Shown here: in pieces, positions 11,847 through 20,907 of the stretch
Numbering within the stretch: position 1 is the first letter of the stretch
Layout of the letters: each line of letters begins with the position of its first letter
Assembly: GCF_002262885.1 (NCBI RefSeq)
Contig: NZ_NKYF01000004.1
Coordinates: 186,710 to 250,709, forward strand
Direction of reading: 5' to 3'
Source of the DNA: Pseudonocardia sp. MH-G8
GTDB lineage: Bacteria > Actinomycetota > Actinomycetes > Mycobacteriales > Pseudonocardiaceae
DNA: 64,000 nt
Notes under the pieces: model-generated
Told to the model about the DNA's origin: nothing
Databases searched by the model: none
The model's input: only the letters and a program-made list of their open reading frames with translations
Translations under genes and position numbers: made by a program

Positions 11847-12363
11847 GCCTTCACTGTGTGAGTCGCACGTCAGGGTCGTCGCGACCACGCTGACGTGCTT
11901 CTCGCGCGCCGGCTCGGCGTCATGATCAGGTAGACATGGAATCTCCTGTGGGTGCGCCGTTCCCGGCTCGCGACCGCTGCCTCACGCCCCGGCCCGGGAC
12001 GTCCGCGCAGTCGGCCGGGTTCCGCTGCTCCTGCCCGTCGGCGGGGTGGCCGGGTGGGCAGAACTGCCGAATATCGGGGCTGAGTGGGCGGCCGTCCCCG
12101 GCGCGGGCCCAGGCCTGTGCGCACCTTGCGGTGCTCCCGATCCACCCCCGGGCCTACGAGGCAGGGCCACGGGGAGGAACGGCGGGGCGCGCCGCGTCGA
12201 GGACGTGCTCACACCCTGTGGCCGATGATCCGCGCCGTGCGCCCGGTCGACGGGTCGTGTGAGCGGAGTGCGTGGGCAGGCGCGCGGGTGACTGCGGAGC
12301 GGCGGCTGCACGACCCGGTGGATGTTCCTGGCCACCGCGCTCGTTCCTTCCCGGCGGGGAGCG
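11847..12363. repeat. Intergenic repeat region, partial copy of the 40.5-41.35 kb element
   Basis: No convincing gene. Three blocks match the 40.5-41.35 kb region in the same order: 11866-11929 with 40548-40619, 11934-12022 with 40744-40829, and 12146-12190 with 41305-41350. Block 2 begins with a copy, differing at one of 23 positions, of the terminal repeat described there. The right-hand terminal repeat is absent, so this copy looks truncated or eroded. Confidence 0.6.
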
Positions 12364-13581
12364 CTACCCCGCCGGCGCGGCCGGCCGTGCCGAGGTGCGC
12401 GGCCGGCTCGCCGTCCACATCAGCGCGAGCCAGTAGCCGAGGAGCACCACGAAGTAGAGCGAGCGTGCGACGTCCGCGGCGATGCTGTCGCCCGTCCACT
12501 CCGCGTTCCACGACACCGGCACGACGGCCACGGCGAGCGCTGCGGCGGCCACCCCGCCCAGCCCGAGCGTGACCAGCAGCAGCACACCGGGCCACAGCAG
12601 CATGAGGTAGTTGTGCCAGGCGATCGGCGAGAACAGCAGCCCGGCCGCGAGCACGGCCCACGGAGCGGTGCCCGCGGGGTCGATCCGGTCCCGGTGGCGT
12701 CCCATCCACACCAGGGTGCCGACCAGCACGGCCGCCCCGAGCAGGGCGCCGAGCAGCGACGGCACGCCGAACCGCACTGCCAGCCCGGGCAGCGACGCGT
12801 TGTCCACCGTGTCGGGCACCGGCTCGCTGACGGCGATGCGCAGCCAGGTGAACGCGCTGGACGGGCCGGCGGCGAGCACGCCGAGCAGGGTGGCGCCGGC
12901 CGCACCGGCGATGCCGGCCCGGAACGGGCGCCAGCGCCGCTGGACGGCGGGTAGCAGCAGCAGCGGCGCGAGCGAGGGCTTGAGCGCCACCGTGAACCCG
13001 TAGAGCACGGCGGCGAGCACCGGTCGCCCCCGGCGCTCCGCGATCCAGCCCGCCACCAGACCCGCGAGCAGCAACGGGTAGATCTGGCCGAGCACGAGCG
13101 TGCCGTGCAGCGGCGACGACGCGAGGACCGCGAGCACCACCAACGCGGTGACGGGGCGCGTCAACCTCAGCTCGCGGGCCACCGCGACCACGGCCGCCAC
13201 CACGACGAGCAGCGTGCCCACGGCGAACACGCGGTAGGCGGTGAGCGCGTCGAGCCCCGCGAACGGCACGAGCAGCAGCGTGAGCAGCGGCGGGTTGAGG
13301 TTGGTGAGCTTCGCCGGCGTCTCGTAGATGTCGGCGCCCCCGACGAGGGCCACCGCGGAGTGCCAGAACGTGTCGAAGTCGACGTGCAGGTCGCGCATGT
13401 CCGCGCCCGGCAGCAGCGTCACGAGCGCGTCGGGGTGGCGCACGTGCAGCACCACGGTGGCCACCACCGACGCCAGGACGACCATCCCGGACGCGGCGTG
13501 GCGCAGGGCGTTCGCGCGCGCACCGGGCACACGACCGGGGTCGTCCACCCCGTCGCGTCGCCACTGGTTCCGCACGGTCAC
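12364..13581 (-). CDS. Polytopic membrane glycosyltransferase, GT87-type (DUF2029)
   Basis: The 405-residue protein is built of about ten hydrophobic segments. The first extracytoplasmic loop carries HVDFDTFWHSA, the acidic motif expected at the active site of GT-C enzymes that use polyprenyl-phosphate sugars, followed by YETPAKLTNLNPP. Related actinobacterial proteins are mannosyl- or arabinosyltransferases of envelope lipids; the acceptor cannot be told here. GTG 13581 is the start because AGGA precedes it by about five bases. It is divergent from the zinc peptidase gene. Confidence 0.85.
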   Translation of the reverse strand: MTVRNQWRRDGVDDPGRVPGARANALRHAASGMVVLASVVATVVLHVRHPDALVTLLPGADMRDLHVDFDTFWHSAVALVGGADIYETPAKLTNLNPPLLTLLLVPFAGLDALTAYRVFAVGTLLVVVAAVVAVARELRLTRPVTALVVLAVLASSPLHGTLVLGQIYPLLLAGLVAGWIAERRGRPVLAAVLYGFTVALKPSLAPLLLLPAVQRRWRPFRAGIAGAAGATLLGVLAAGPSSAFTWLRIAVSEPVPDTVDNASLPGLAVRFGVPSLLGALLGAAVLVGTLVWMGRHRDRIDPAGTAPWAVLAAGLLFSPIAWHNYLMLLWPGVLLLVTLGLGGVAAAALAVAVVPVSWNAEWTGDSIAADVARSLYFVVLLGYWLALMWTASRPRTSARPAAPAG

Positions 13582-13648
13582 GGTTCCTGACGCTATCCGG
13601 CCCGTTCGGGTTCGGCGGAACCGCTCCCCCGCAGGGGGTCGGCGCGCG

Positions 13649-15034
13649 ATGATGTGCCGCGTGTCCGCACCGATGCCCCGCTGGGTCGCCGTCGTGGCGG
13701 CGGTCGTCGTCGCGGCCGTCCCGGTGCTGCTGGGAGGCGCCTGCAGCCGGGTGGTGCCCGGCGATGCGCGAGCCGCCACGGCACCGGCCACGGCCGCCAT
13801 CTCCGCGGTGCCGCCCACCGGGCCGGCGAGCGAGGTCGCGGCAACCACCGTCGCGGCGCTGCAGGAGTTCTGGCGGCAGGAGTTCCCGGCGGCGTTCGGC
13901 CGCGAGTGGACCGACATCACCACCTTCGCCGCGGTCGCCACCGACGATCCGGATGCCACCGCCCCACCGTGCACCAACCGCGCCGCCGACCTCGCCGACC
14001 AGGCGTTCTACTGCCCGGCCGCCGACGCCGTCGCCTGGGACGCCGACGGGCTCATGCCGTTGCTGCAGGATCGGTTCGGCCCGGCGGGAGTGGTGGTGGT
14101 GCTCGCCCACGAGGTGGGGCACGCGGTGCAGACCCGGCTGGGCATCGACGCGGCGCAGGAGCGCGGCCCGCAGCGCTACCCGACGATCCTGCTCGAGGCC
14201 ATGGCCGACTGCTACGCCGGCGTCGCGATCGCCCACCTGCTCGAGGAACCGGTCGCAGGGCTGCCGCTGGGTCCCGCGGAACGCGACGACGCGATGCGCG
14301 CGCTCGTCGGGTTCCGGGACCCCGTCGGCGTCGAGCCCGGAGACCAGAGCGCGCACGGCAACGCGTTCGACCGCGTCTCCGCGTTCCAGGACGGTCATCG
14401 CGACGGCGCTGTGCGATGCGCGGAGATGACCGTCGACAACCGGACGTTCACCCAGCGCCGGTTCGGCTCCGAGGCCGATTTGGCCCGGGGCGGCAACCTG
14501 CCGCTGCGTGACCTGCTGGCGTTCGTCGAGGACGACGCGGGGAGGTGGTTCACCGACCTGGCCCCGGGCCGGGACGCGCCGCGGCTGAGCTCCGGCGGCG
14601 CCTGCCCGCCCGAGCGGCTCGCGACGCAGGGGCCCGCCGCGTACTGCCCGGACGACGGCGGGGTGGCGGTCGACCTCGCCGCGATCGAGGACGTGCACCG
14701 CGAGATCGGTGACTTCGCCGCCGCCACGCTCGTCGCCGGCCGGTACGGCATGGCCGCGCTCGACGCCGTCGGCACGTCGCCCGTGGGGCGGCCCGCGGGC
14801 GCGGGCGCCACCTGCCTCGCGGGCGCCTACACCGGGCGGTTGCTCGAGGCACCAGACGGGTTCCGGCTCTCCCCCGGCGACCTCGACGAGGCGGTGCAGG
14901 TGCTGCTGCTCGCCGACTGGGTCGCCCGCGACGCGGAGGGCGCCTCCGACCCGGCCGAGCACGGGTTCGAGCGCATCACCCGGTTCCGCACCGGCCTCCT
15001 CGACGGGCCGGCCGGCTGCCTGCCCGGCCGTTGA
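13649..15034 (+). CDS. Secreted lipoprotein neutral zinc metallopeptidase (YpfJ-like)
   Basis: A hydrophobic leader ends in LLGGAC with a lipobox Cys near residue 32. Residues 154-158 are HEVGH in LAHEVGHAVQ, and the downstream motif EAMADCYAG supplies the third ligand; together they are the signature of the YpfJ/neutral zinc metallopeptidase family. The protein is about 460 residues, longer than typical because of a C-terminal extension of repeated helices. Several starts are in frame (13649, 13652, 13661, 13673); 13649 is chosen because AGGGGG lies about ten bases upstream. It should act at the cell surface. Confidence 0.85.
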   Translation: MMCRVSAPMPRWVAVVAAVVVAAVPVLLGGACSRVVPGDARAATAPATAAISAVPPTGPASEVAATTVAALQEFWRQEFPAAFGREWTDITTFAAVATDDPDATAPPCTNRAADLADQAFYCPAADAVAWDADGLMPLLQDRFGPAGVVVVLAHEVGHAVQTRLGIDAAQERGPQRYPTILLEAMADCYAGVAIAHLLEEPVAGLPLGPAERDDAMRALVGFRDPVGVEPGDQSAHGNAFDRVSAFQDGHRDGAVRCAEMTVDNRTFTQRRFGSEADLARGGNLPLRDLLAFVEDDAGRWFTDLAPGRDAPRLSSGGACPPERLATQGPAAYCPDDGGVAVDLAAIEDVHREIGDFAAATLVAGRYGMAALDAVGTSPVGRPAGAGATCLAGAYTGRLLEAPDGFRLSPGDLDEAVQVLLLADWVARDAEGASDPAEHGFERITRFRTGLLDGPAGCLPGR

Positions 15035-15052
15035 GGCAGAACGCGTCGAGGG

Positions 15053-15097
15053 TTGACGGCAGCCACCGCCACCCAGATACTTAGGCACGTGCCTAAG
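15053..15097 (+). promoter_or_regulatory. arsR-family promoter with overlapping operator
   Basis: TTGACG (15053-15058), a 17-bp spacer and GATACT (15076-15081) form a good housekeeping promoter. The perfect 18-bp palindrome CTTAGGCACGTGCCTAAG (15080-15097) starts in the -10 element and covers the GTG start at 15089. This is the layout expected for steric autorepression by the ArsR-type protein encoded immediately downstream. Confidence 0.8.
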
Positions 15098-15451
15098 CGA
15101 GTGGAGGTCGGAGCCGGGGGGACCGTCGCAGAACTGGACCGCGTGTTCCACGCGCTGTCCGACCCCACCCGCCGTCAGGTCGTCGAGCGCCTCGGCCGAG
15201 GGCCCGCCACCACGAGCGATCTGGCGCGCCCGTTCGACATGGCACTGCCGTCGTTCACCCAGCACATGGGCGTCCTCGAGCGCTCCGGCCTGGTGACGTC
15301 GCAGAAGGACGGACGGGTGCGGACCTACCGGCTCGCCCCCCGCCCGCTCGAGGACCTCGGCTCCTGGCTCACCGCGCAACGCGCGCTGTGGACCCGGCGC
15401 CTCGATCAGCTCGACACGTTCCTCTACCAACTGAAGGAGCAGCAGGAATGA
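15089..15451 (+). CDS. ArsR/SmtB-family transcriptional repressor
   Basis: This 120-residue winged-helix regulator contains HALSDPTRRQVVERL and the recognition region SFTQHMGVLERSGLV. The metal-binding CXCXX motif of ArsR/SmtB sensors is absent, so it belongs to the non-metal group that often sits with SRPBCC genes. The GTG start lies seven bases after a -10 element and has no ribosome site, indicating a leaderless message. The stop overlaps the SRPBCC start as ATGA. The palindrome at 15080-15097 is the likely operator. Confidence 0.9.
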   Translation: MPKRVEVGAGGTVAELDRVFHALSDPTRRQVVERLGRGPATTSDLARPFDMALPSFTQHMGVLERSGLVTSQKDGRVRTYRLAPRPLEDLGSWLTAQRALWTRRLDQLDTFLYQLKEQQE

Positions 15452-15933
15452 CCGTCTACCGCGTGAACCCCGAGCTCGACCTCGTCCTGGAGCGCACCGT
15501 CGACGTCGCGCCGGAGCTGGTCTGGAAGGCCTGGACCACGCCTGAGCTGCTCGTGCAGTGGTTCGCCCCGAAGCCGTGGACCACCACGTCCTGCGAGATC
15601 GACCTGGAGCCCGGCGGCAGGTGCAACACCACCATGCGCTCGCCCGACGGCGACGAGTACCCGAACACGGGCTGCATCCTGGCGGTCGAGGACGGTTCGA
15701 AGCTGGTCTTCACCTCGGCCCTGGCCGCCGGCTTCCGCCCGCAGCTCGTCGAGGGCGGCTTCCCGTTCACGGCGGTGATCAGCATCGAGTCCGACGGCAA
15801 CGGCGGCACGAGGTACACCGCCACGGCCATGCACGCCGACGCATCCTCGAAGAAGCAGCACGAGGACATGGGCTTCCTCGAGGGTTGGGGACTCACGCTG
15901 GACCAGCTGGTCGAGGTGGTGAAGTCCCTGTGA
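15448..15933 (+). CDS. SRPBCC (AHSA1-like) protein
   Basis: The 161-residue product has the AHSA1/START-like fold pattern: LERTVDVAPELVWKAWTTPELLVQWFAPKPW near the start and GFLEGWGLTLDQLVEVV in the C-terminal helix. Such proteins bind hydrophobic ligands and are common partners of ArsR-type regulators. GGAG is present eight bases before the ATG, and the gene overlaps the regulator by four bases, so both are one operon. The ligand is unknown. Confidence 0.85.
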   Translation: MTVYRVNPELDLVLERTVDVAPELVWKAWTTPELLVQWFAPKPWTTTSCEIDLEPGGRCNTTMRSPDGDEYPNTGCILAVEDGSKLVFTSALAAGFRPQLVEGGFPFTAVISIESDGNGGTRYTATAMHADASSKKQHEDMGFLEGWGLTLDQLVEVVKSL

Positions 15934-16011
15934 CCGACGGCGCGGGGATCACCTGATCACCACCCGGCGCATGCGGGGCATCCGGACCAGCACCGTTTAA
16001 CCTGGTGGGAG

Positions 16012-16031
16012 GGCCGGCCACGTGTCCGGCC
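16012..16031. promoter_or_regulatory. Palindrome upstream of the LacI-family gene
   Basis: A 20-bp near-palindrome centred on CACGTG (left arm GGCCGG, right arm CCGGCC, one mismatched pair) lies 13 bp before the LacI start. TAACCT (15998-16003), a possible -10, ends eight bases before it. Autoregulation is the likely role (inference). Confidence 0.5.
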
Positions 16032-16044
16032 GAGTGGGAGCCCC

Positions 16045-17061
16045 ATGCACCGTCCGACCATCTCCGACATCGCGGCGCGCGCGGGCGTGTCCAAGGCCGC
16101 CGTGTCCTACGCCCTCAACGGGCGCCGCGGTGTCTCGCCCGCCACGCAGGCGCGGGTCGTCGCCATCGCCGAGGAGCTGGGCTGGACGGCCAACAACGCC
16201 GCCCGCGTCCTGTCCGGCGCGCGGGCCGGCGTCGTCGGGTTGGTGCTGGCCCGTCCCGCGCGGACGCTCGGCCTCGAACCGTTCTTCATGGCCTTCATCA
16301 GCGGCCTCGAGCAGGAGCTGAGCAGCCGCGACACCGCCCTGCTGCTGCAGCTCGTCCCCGACCACGCGGCCGGCCTCGCCACCTGCGCCCGCTGGCAGGG
16401 CGCCCGTCAGGTCGACGGCGCGATCGTGGTGGACCTCCTCGACCACGACGACCGCATCGTCCCGCTGCAGGAGATGGGCCTGCCGTTCGTGGTGGTCGGG
16501 GACGCGCGGGACCAGCCGGACGTCGCATGCGTCTGGACCGACGAGGTCGCCGGGATGACCCGGATCGTCGAGTACCTCGCGGCGCTGGGGCACCGCCGGG
16601 TCGGCCGCGTGGCCGGGTTGGCGCAGCTGCGGCACACCGTCCAGCGCACCCGCGCGTTCCACGCGGCCGCCGAGCGGCTCGGGCTCGAGGAGGTGGTGCT
16701 GCAGTCGGACTACTCGGGCGAGGACAGCACCCGCGCCACCCGCCGGCTGCTCTGCGGCCACAGCCCGCCCACCGCGATCGTGTACGACAACGACGTCATG
16801 GCCGTGGCGGGACTGTCGGTCGCCGGCGAGATGGGGATCGAGGTCCCCCGGCAGCTGTCGGTGGTGTCGTGGGACGACTCCCCGCTGAGCCGGCTCACCC
16901 ACCCGGCGATCACCGCGCTCGCGCACGACGTGATGGCGTACGGGTCGCACGTCGCGCGACGGTTGCTCGAGGTCATCGAGGGCGCGCCGGCACGAGCCCA
17001 CCTCGACTCGGCCCACACGCTCGTGCCGCGGGGGAGCACGAGCCCGCCGCGGCGCGGATGA
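16045..17061 (+). CDS. LacI-family transcriptional regulator
   Basis: The 338-residue protein begins with the LacI helix-turn-helix TISDIAARAGVSKAAVSYAL and hinge NNAARVLSGAR. A periplasmic-binding-protein-like effector domain follows (about 60-335) with the usual YDNDVMAVAGL and VSVVSWDDSPL-like (here LSVVSWDDSPL) motifs. GTGGGAG lies five bases before the ATG. No sugar operon is adjacent, so it may be only autoregulatory here or act on a distant target. Confidence 0.92.
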   Translation: MHRPTISDIAARAGVSKAAVSYALNGRRGVSPATQARVVAIAEELGWTANNAARVLSGARAGVVGLVLARPARTLGLEPFFMAFISGLEQELSSRDTALLLQLVPDHAAGLATCARWQGARQVDGAIVVDLLDHDDRIVPLQEMGLPFVVVGDARDQPDVACVWTDEVAGMTRIVEYLAALGHRRVGRVAGLAQLRHTVQRTRAFHAAAERLGLEEVVLQSDYSGEDSTRATRRLLCGHSPPTAIVYDNDVMAVAGLSVAGEMGIEVPRQLSVVSWDDSPLSRLTHPAITALAHDVMAYGSHVARRLLEVIEGAPARAHLDSAHTLVPRGSTSPPRRG

Positions 17062-17101
17062 TCGCTTGACGTCCGCCGCCGTTGCGGGCACGGTGCCACT
17101 C

Positions 17102-17179
17102 ATGGATCTCCGGACGGCGGCGCTGCTGCGGCGGCCGCTGTACGGGCAGTGCTACGACCGGGGCGACGCCGACTGGTGA
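17102..17179 (+). CDS. Possible 25-codon leader ORF before adenosine deaminase
   Basis: ATG at 17102 opens a 25-residue frame (MDLRTAALLRRPLYGQC then eight more) that ends 46 bp before the deaminase start. It is preceded by GGCACGGTGCC, a small hairpin, but no ribosome site. It could be a leader peptide or simply an open frame; nothing else supports it. Confidence 0.2.
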   Translation: MDLRTAALLRRPLYGQCYDRGDADW

Positions 17180-17225
17180 GTGCGCTCGCGCTCCCGTCCT
17201 GTCCCGTCGTCCGGAAGGTTCCCCC

Positions 17226-18263
17226 GTGTCCCCGTCCCGTGTGGCGGCGTTCGTCGCCGCCCTGCCCAAGGTCGAGCTGCACCTGCACCTGATCGGTTCC
17301 GCCTCGCTCGACACCGCGCTCGCCCTCGCCCGTCGTCACCCCGACGGTGGCGTGCCCACCGAACGCGAGGCGCTGCGCCAGTACTACGCGTTCACCGACT
17401 TCCCGCACTTCCTGCGCGTCTACGAGCGGGTGAACCGGCTGGTCACCACGGCCGCCGACGTCGTCACACTGCTCGACGGGCTCGCCGCGGAGCTCGCCGC
17501 ACGTACGGTGCGCTACGCCGAGGTGCAGGTCACGCCGGTGCGCAACCGCATGGCCGGCATCGGCTACGCCGCGCTCGCCGGAGCGCTCACCGAGGGGCGG
17601 GCTCTGGCCCGCGAGCGCCACGGCGTGGAACTCGGCTGGGTCTTCGACGCCGACGCGCTCCTCGGCCCCGACGGCGCGGAGGAGACCGTCGACTTCGCCG
17701 TCGGGCACCGCCCGGAGGGCACCGTCGGCATCGGGCTCGGCGGGCCGGAGACGGGCATCCACCGCGCCGACTTCGCACCGGCCTTCCGGCGCGCCCGCGC
17801 CGCGGGCCTGCACAGCCTGCCCCACGCGGGCGAGACCGTTGGCCCCGACGAGGTGTGGGCGGCGGTCAACGAGCTCTGCGCCGAGCGGGTCGGGCACGGG
17901 ATCGGCGCCGCCCGCGACCCGCGGTTGCTGGAGCACCTCGCCGAGCACCGCATCCCGCTCGAGGTCTCCCCCACCTCGAACCTGCGGACGGGCGCCGTGC
18001 GGGCAATCGAGGAGCACCCGCTGCCGGTGCTGCACGCGGCGGGTGTGCCGGTGACGCTGGCGACCGACGACCCGGGGATGTTCCACACGGATCTGAACGC
18101 CGAGTACCAGCTGTGCCACGAGGTGTTCGGGATGACCGTGCCCGAGCTGGCCGAGATCGCGCGGACCGGGGCGCGGGCCGCGTTCTGCGAGCCCGACCTG
18201 CGGGATCGCATCCTCGCCGAGATCGACCAGGTCGAGGGGGCAGCCGCCACGAACGCGGGGTGA
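17226..18263 (+). CDS. add: Adenosine deaminase-family protein
   Basis: The 345-residue amidohydrolase has the metal ligands His19 and His21 (ELHLHLIG), the catalytic stretch LPHAGETVGP, VGHGIGAARD and the final aspartates in LATDDPGMF. It should deaminate adenosine or a related purine nucleoside in the cytoplasm; aminodeoxyfutalosine cannot be excluded as substrate. The GTG start is backed by GGAAGG seven bases upstream. A strong hairpin follows and separates it from the convergent thioredoxin-like gene. Confidence 0.88.
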   Translation: MSPSRVAAFVAALPKVELHLHLIGSASLDTALALARRHPDGGVPTEREALRQYYAFTDFPHFLRVYERVNRLVTTAADVVTLLDGLAAELAARTVRYAEVQVTPVRNRMAGIGYAALAGALTEGRALARERHGVELGWVFDADALLGPDGAEETVDFAVGHRPEGTVGIGLGGPETGIHRADFAPAFRRARAAGLHSLPHAGETVGPDEVWAAVNELCAERVGHGIGAARDPRLLEHLAEHRIPLEVSPTSNLRTGAVRAIEEHPLPVLHAAGVPVTLATDDPGMFHTDLNAEYQLCHEVFGMTVPELAEIARTGARAAFCEPDLRDRILAEIDQVEGAAATNAG

Positions 18264-18331
18264 TCGCCCCGATCCCGACATCGGCTGGGCGGGGAGGCTG
18301 CTGTTGCCGAGTCCCGTCCGTGATCGTCAGC

Positions 18332-18371
18332 TCGGTGCAGAAGCGGCCGGATACGGCCGTCCCTGCACCGA
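18332..18371. terminator. Bidirectional hairpin terminator
   Basis: TCGGTGCAG (18332-18340) pairs with CTGCACCGA (18363-18371), and CGGCCG (18344-18349) pairs with CGGCCG (18354-18359) inside. It lies between two convergent genes. There is no T-run, as usual for high-GC actinobacteria. Confidence 0.75.
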
Positions 18372-18379
18372 ACTGGTGA

Positions 18380-19357
18380 TCAGAACAGGGCGCGGGCCAG
18401 CGCCCGCCGGGCCGTGCTGACGCGCGGGTCGTCGGCCGGGAACAGCTCGAACAGGCCCACCAGGTGCTCGCGGACGCGGTCGCGGTCCGGCCCCGAGGTC
18501 CGTCCCACCGCCGTGACCAGCCGCTGGAACGCCGCCTCGACACCATCGGCAGCGACCTCGGCGTCGGCGGCGGCCAGCTGGGCGTCGACGTCGTCGGGAG
18601 CGGCGTCGGCCCGCGCGATCGCCGACGGGTCGGCAGCCTCCGCCCGGGCCAGGAACCGCACCTGCGCCAGCGCGGCGCCGGCCTGCTCGTTGGCGGGCTC
18701 TACCGCGAGGATCTGCTGGTAGGCGGCCTCGGCAGCGGGGTAGTCGCCGCGTTCGAGCGCATCCTCGGCCGCGGTGAAGCGGGGGTCCTCGGGCTCCTCG
18801 GCCGGCTCGTCATCGGCCGTGGCACCCGCCTCGGCCTGGCCGATGGCGGGCATCCGCTCCCGCAGCGCGTCGAGCAGGGCGGCGATCCACTGCCGGATCT
18901 GGGGCTCGGGAAGCGCGCCGTTGAACGCGTCCACCGGCTGGCCGCCGGCGACGGCCACCACCATCGGGATCGACTGGACGCCGAACGCCTGCGCGATGCG
19001 CGGGTTGGCGTCGACGTCGACCTTGGCGAGGATCCACGCTCCGTTACCGGCCTCGGCGAGGCGTTCCAGCACCGGAGAGAGCTGCTTGCACGGGCCGCAC
19101 CACTCCGCCCACAGGTCGACGACGACCGGGACCTGCAGCGACCGTTCGAGGACGTCCGCCTGGAAGCTCTGCTCGGTGGCATCGACGACGAACCGGCTGT
19201 CACCTCCCCCGCCGCCTGCCTGCGGTGCCGCCTGCGGGCGAGCAGCCGCCTCGGAACTTGCCTTCAGCGCGGAGAGATCCACCGCACCGGCCATCGCGCG
19301 CGACAGGGCGGCCGACTGCGCCGCCTGACGAGGATCGGGTCGAGACACGCCGTTCAT
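18380..19357 (-). CDS. Thioredoxin-TPR protein, CnoX/YbbN-like
   Basis: The 325-residue protein has a thioredoxin domain (about 55-165) with [11 protein letters not shown] (Cys87, Cys90) and a cis-Pro region SIPMVV. A C-terminal TPR-like region (about 185-325) includes [17 protein letters not shown]. This is the architecture of CnoX, a holdase that hands substrates to chaperonins; many orthologues lack the CxxC, which is intact here. The first 50 residues are low complexity. ATG 19357 has GGCAGG directly upstream. The orthologue in M. tuberculosis (Rv1324) also neighbours fadA4 and nucS. Confidence 0.87.
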   Translation of the reverse strand: MNGVSRPDPRQAAQSAALSRAMAGAVDLSALKASSEAAARPQAAPQAGGGGGDSRFVVDATEQSFQADVLERSLQVPVVVDLWAEWCGPCKQLSPVLERLAEAGNGAWILAKVDVDANPRIAQAFGVQSIPMVVAVAGGQPVDAFNGALPEPQIRQWIAALLDALRERMPAIGQAEAGATADDEPAEEPEDPRFTAAEDALERGDYPAAEAAYQQILAVEPANEQAGAALAQVRFLARAEAADPSAIARADAAPDDVDAQLAAADAEVAADGVEAAFQRLVTAVGRTSGPDRDRVREHLVGLFELFPADDPRVSTARRALARALF

Positions 19358-19514
19358 CCTGCCACCGGCGACCGTGCCCGCGCGCACGCACCGAACATCA
19401 TCCGATCAGGTAGTCCCGACCCGAGATCCCCGGGTCGAATTCACTCACTGTGTGCAACTCGTTCGTCGCGTTGCGCTATCGATCACCGGACCGGTGGAGC
19501 ACCAGACACGCGGG

Positions 19515-19547
19515 CCACTCGTTGACCAAGTGTGAGTGACCGAGTGG
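19515..19547. promoter_or_regulatory. Inverted repeat in the promoter region of the small membrane protein
   Basis: CCACTCG (19515-19521) and CGAGTGG (19541-19547) are separated by 19 bp and lie 62 bp before the next start codon. TTGACC is inside the spacer. It may be an operator or chance. Confidence 0.3.
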
Positions 19548-19608
19548 TCGCTCTGCGTAGACATCTACTCGGCCGCACCCGCGGCATCCCTCACTCGAAG
19601 GAACCCGC

Positions 19609-19902
19609 ATGAGCTCGGAGAACACCGTCGCCGACCGCCTGCTCGAGGACGCCCGCAAGAAGACCGCCAAGACCGAGAGCCCCGCGCTGGGCAAGGCGGC
19701 TCTGATCGTGGGTGTGGTCGCCCTGCTCGTCAGCCCGATCTCGATCCTCGGGTTCATCGTCGGCGCCGTCGCCATCGGCCTCGGCGTGGCGGCCGTCCGA
19801 CGCCCGGTCAGCGCCAAGCAGGCGAAGATCGCCATGGCGCTCGGCGGTGCGGCGATCCTGATCGGCGTGTTCTTCTACACGCTGAACGTCTCGCTGGGCT
19901 GA
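19609..19902 (+). CDS. Small two-helix membrane protein
   Basis: The 97-residue product has a charged N-terminus (about 30 residues) followed by two long hydrophobic segments around residues 29-63 and 73-93 with a basic loop (VRRPVSAKQAK) between them. It resembles DUF4190-like proteins, but no function is evident. AAGGA lies nine bases before the ATG. A very strong hairpin follows the stop. Confidence 0.75.
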   Translation: MSSENTVADRLLEDARKKTAKTESPALGKAALIVGVVALLVSPISILGFIVGAVAIGLGVAAVRRPVSAKQAKIAMALGGAAILIGVFFYTLNVSLG

Positions 19903-19918
19903 CACCACCCGCACCCGG

Positions 19919-19951
19919 ACGGGCCGCACGATCGACGATCGTGCGGCCCGT
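19919..19951. terminator. Strong bidirectional hairpin
   Basis: A 16-base arm (ACGGGCCGCACGATCG, 19919-19934) is followed after one base by its exact reverse complement (19936-19951). It lies between convergent genes ending at 19902 and 19961. Confidence 0.85.
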
Positions 19952-19960
19952 TCCGCGTGC

Positions 19961-20263
19961 TCAGCCCTCCTCGAGGGCCGCCTCGACGCGCTCCACCTTG
20001 GACTGCAGCTGGCCGATGTAGCCCGGGCGGATGTCGGCCTTGAGCACCAGGCTCACCCGCGGCGCGTGCGCCTGGACGGCCTCGACGGCCCGCTTGACGA
20101 CGGCCATGCCCTCGTCCCAGGACTCGGCCTCGATCGTGGTGAACATGGACGTGGTCTCGTTGGGCAGGCCCGACTCGCGGACCACCCGGACGGCGTCGGC
20201 GACGGCGCCGCTCACGCTGTCGTCGGCGGTGCCCGCCGGCGCGATGCTGAAGGCGAAGAGCAT
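19961..20263 (-). CDS. MTH1187-family thiamine-binding protein
   Basis: The 100-residue protein matches the YkoF/MTH1187 (thiamine-binding, formerly DUF77) family: MLFAFSIAPAG at the start, NETTSMFTTIEAESWDE in the middle and PRVSLVLKADIRPGY near the end. It is a small ferredoxin-like fold that binds thiamine or related pyrimidines. The ATG at 20263 matches the family N-terminus. It is divergent from the MarR gene. Confidence 0.85.
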   Translation of the reverse strand: MLFAFSIAPAGTADDSVSGAVADAVRVVRESGLPNETTSMFTTIEAESWDEGMAVVKRAVEAVQAHAPRVSLVLKADIRPGYIGQLQSKVERVEAALEEG

Positions 20264-20368
20264 GTCGCCACCCTGCCCCAGTCCGCTTCCTCTCCGCGAC
20301 CCGGCAGACCCGGCGGACCCCGCCACGCCGGCCGGCTCGTGACAGCAGCACTGCTAACGTCGCCACCC

Positions 20369-20896
20369 ATGGCCAGCCGGGAGCCACTGCCGTTCGATCC
20401 GATCCTGCGCGCCGCCGAGCTGTGGGACGAGCGCATCGGTCCGGCACGCACCATGGCCGCGGTGACCAGCGTGATGCGGGTGCAGCAGATCCTCCTCTCG
20501 GCCGTGGACGGGGCTCTGCGCCCGCACGGGCTGACCTTCGCCCGTTACGAGGCACTGGTGCTGCTGACCTTCGCCCGGACCGGCCGGCTGCCGATGCGCG
20601 TGATTGGTGAGCGGCTGCAGCTGCACCCCACCAGCGTGACCAACATCGTGGATCGCCTCCAGGCCGACGGTCTGGTGCGTCGCGCACCGCACCCCACCGA
20701 CCGGCGGGCCACGCTCGTGGAGATCACCGAGGCCGGCTCGGCCCTCCAGGAGAACGCCACCAAGTCGGTGACCGCGATCGACTTCGGCCTCACCGGCCTC
20801 ACTCCGGACGAGGAGACGCAGCTGACCGCCCTGCTCGGACGGGTGCGCCGAGCGGCAGGCGACTTCGACGAGCGCGCCGACCGGCGCCACGCCTGA
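20369..20896 (+). CDS. MarR-family transcriptional regulator
   Basis: The 175-residue regulator has the MarR winged helix: VMRVQQILLSAVDGALRPHGLTFARYEAL, then the recognition helix HPTSVTNIVDRLQADGLVRR and the wing DRRATLVEIT. TAACGT (20355-20360) ends eight bases before the ATG, so it may be leaderless. Similar MarR genes sit near acyl-CoA genes in other actinobacteria, but the target here is unknown. Confidence 0.9.
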   Translation: MASREPLPFDPILRAAELWDERIGPARTMAAVTSVMRVQQILLSAVDGALRPHGLTFARYEALVLLTFARTGRLPMRVIGERLQLHPTSVTNIVDRLQADGLVRRAPHPTDRRATLVEITEAGSALQENATKSVTAIDFGLTGLTPDEETQLTALLGRVRRAAGDFDERADRRHA

Positions 20897-20907
20897 GGGG
20901 CACGCGT

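Noticed and set aside
12209..15430. 1073-codon minus-strand frame
   Set aside because: Shadow of the metallopeptidase and of another frame of the GT87 gene; no conserved motif.
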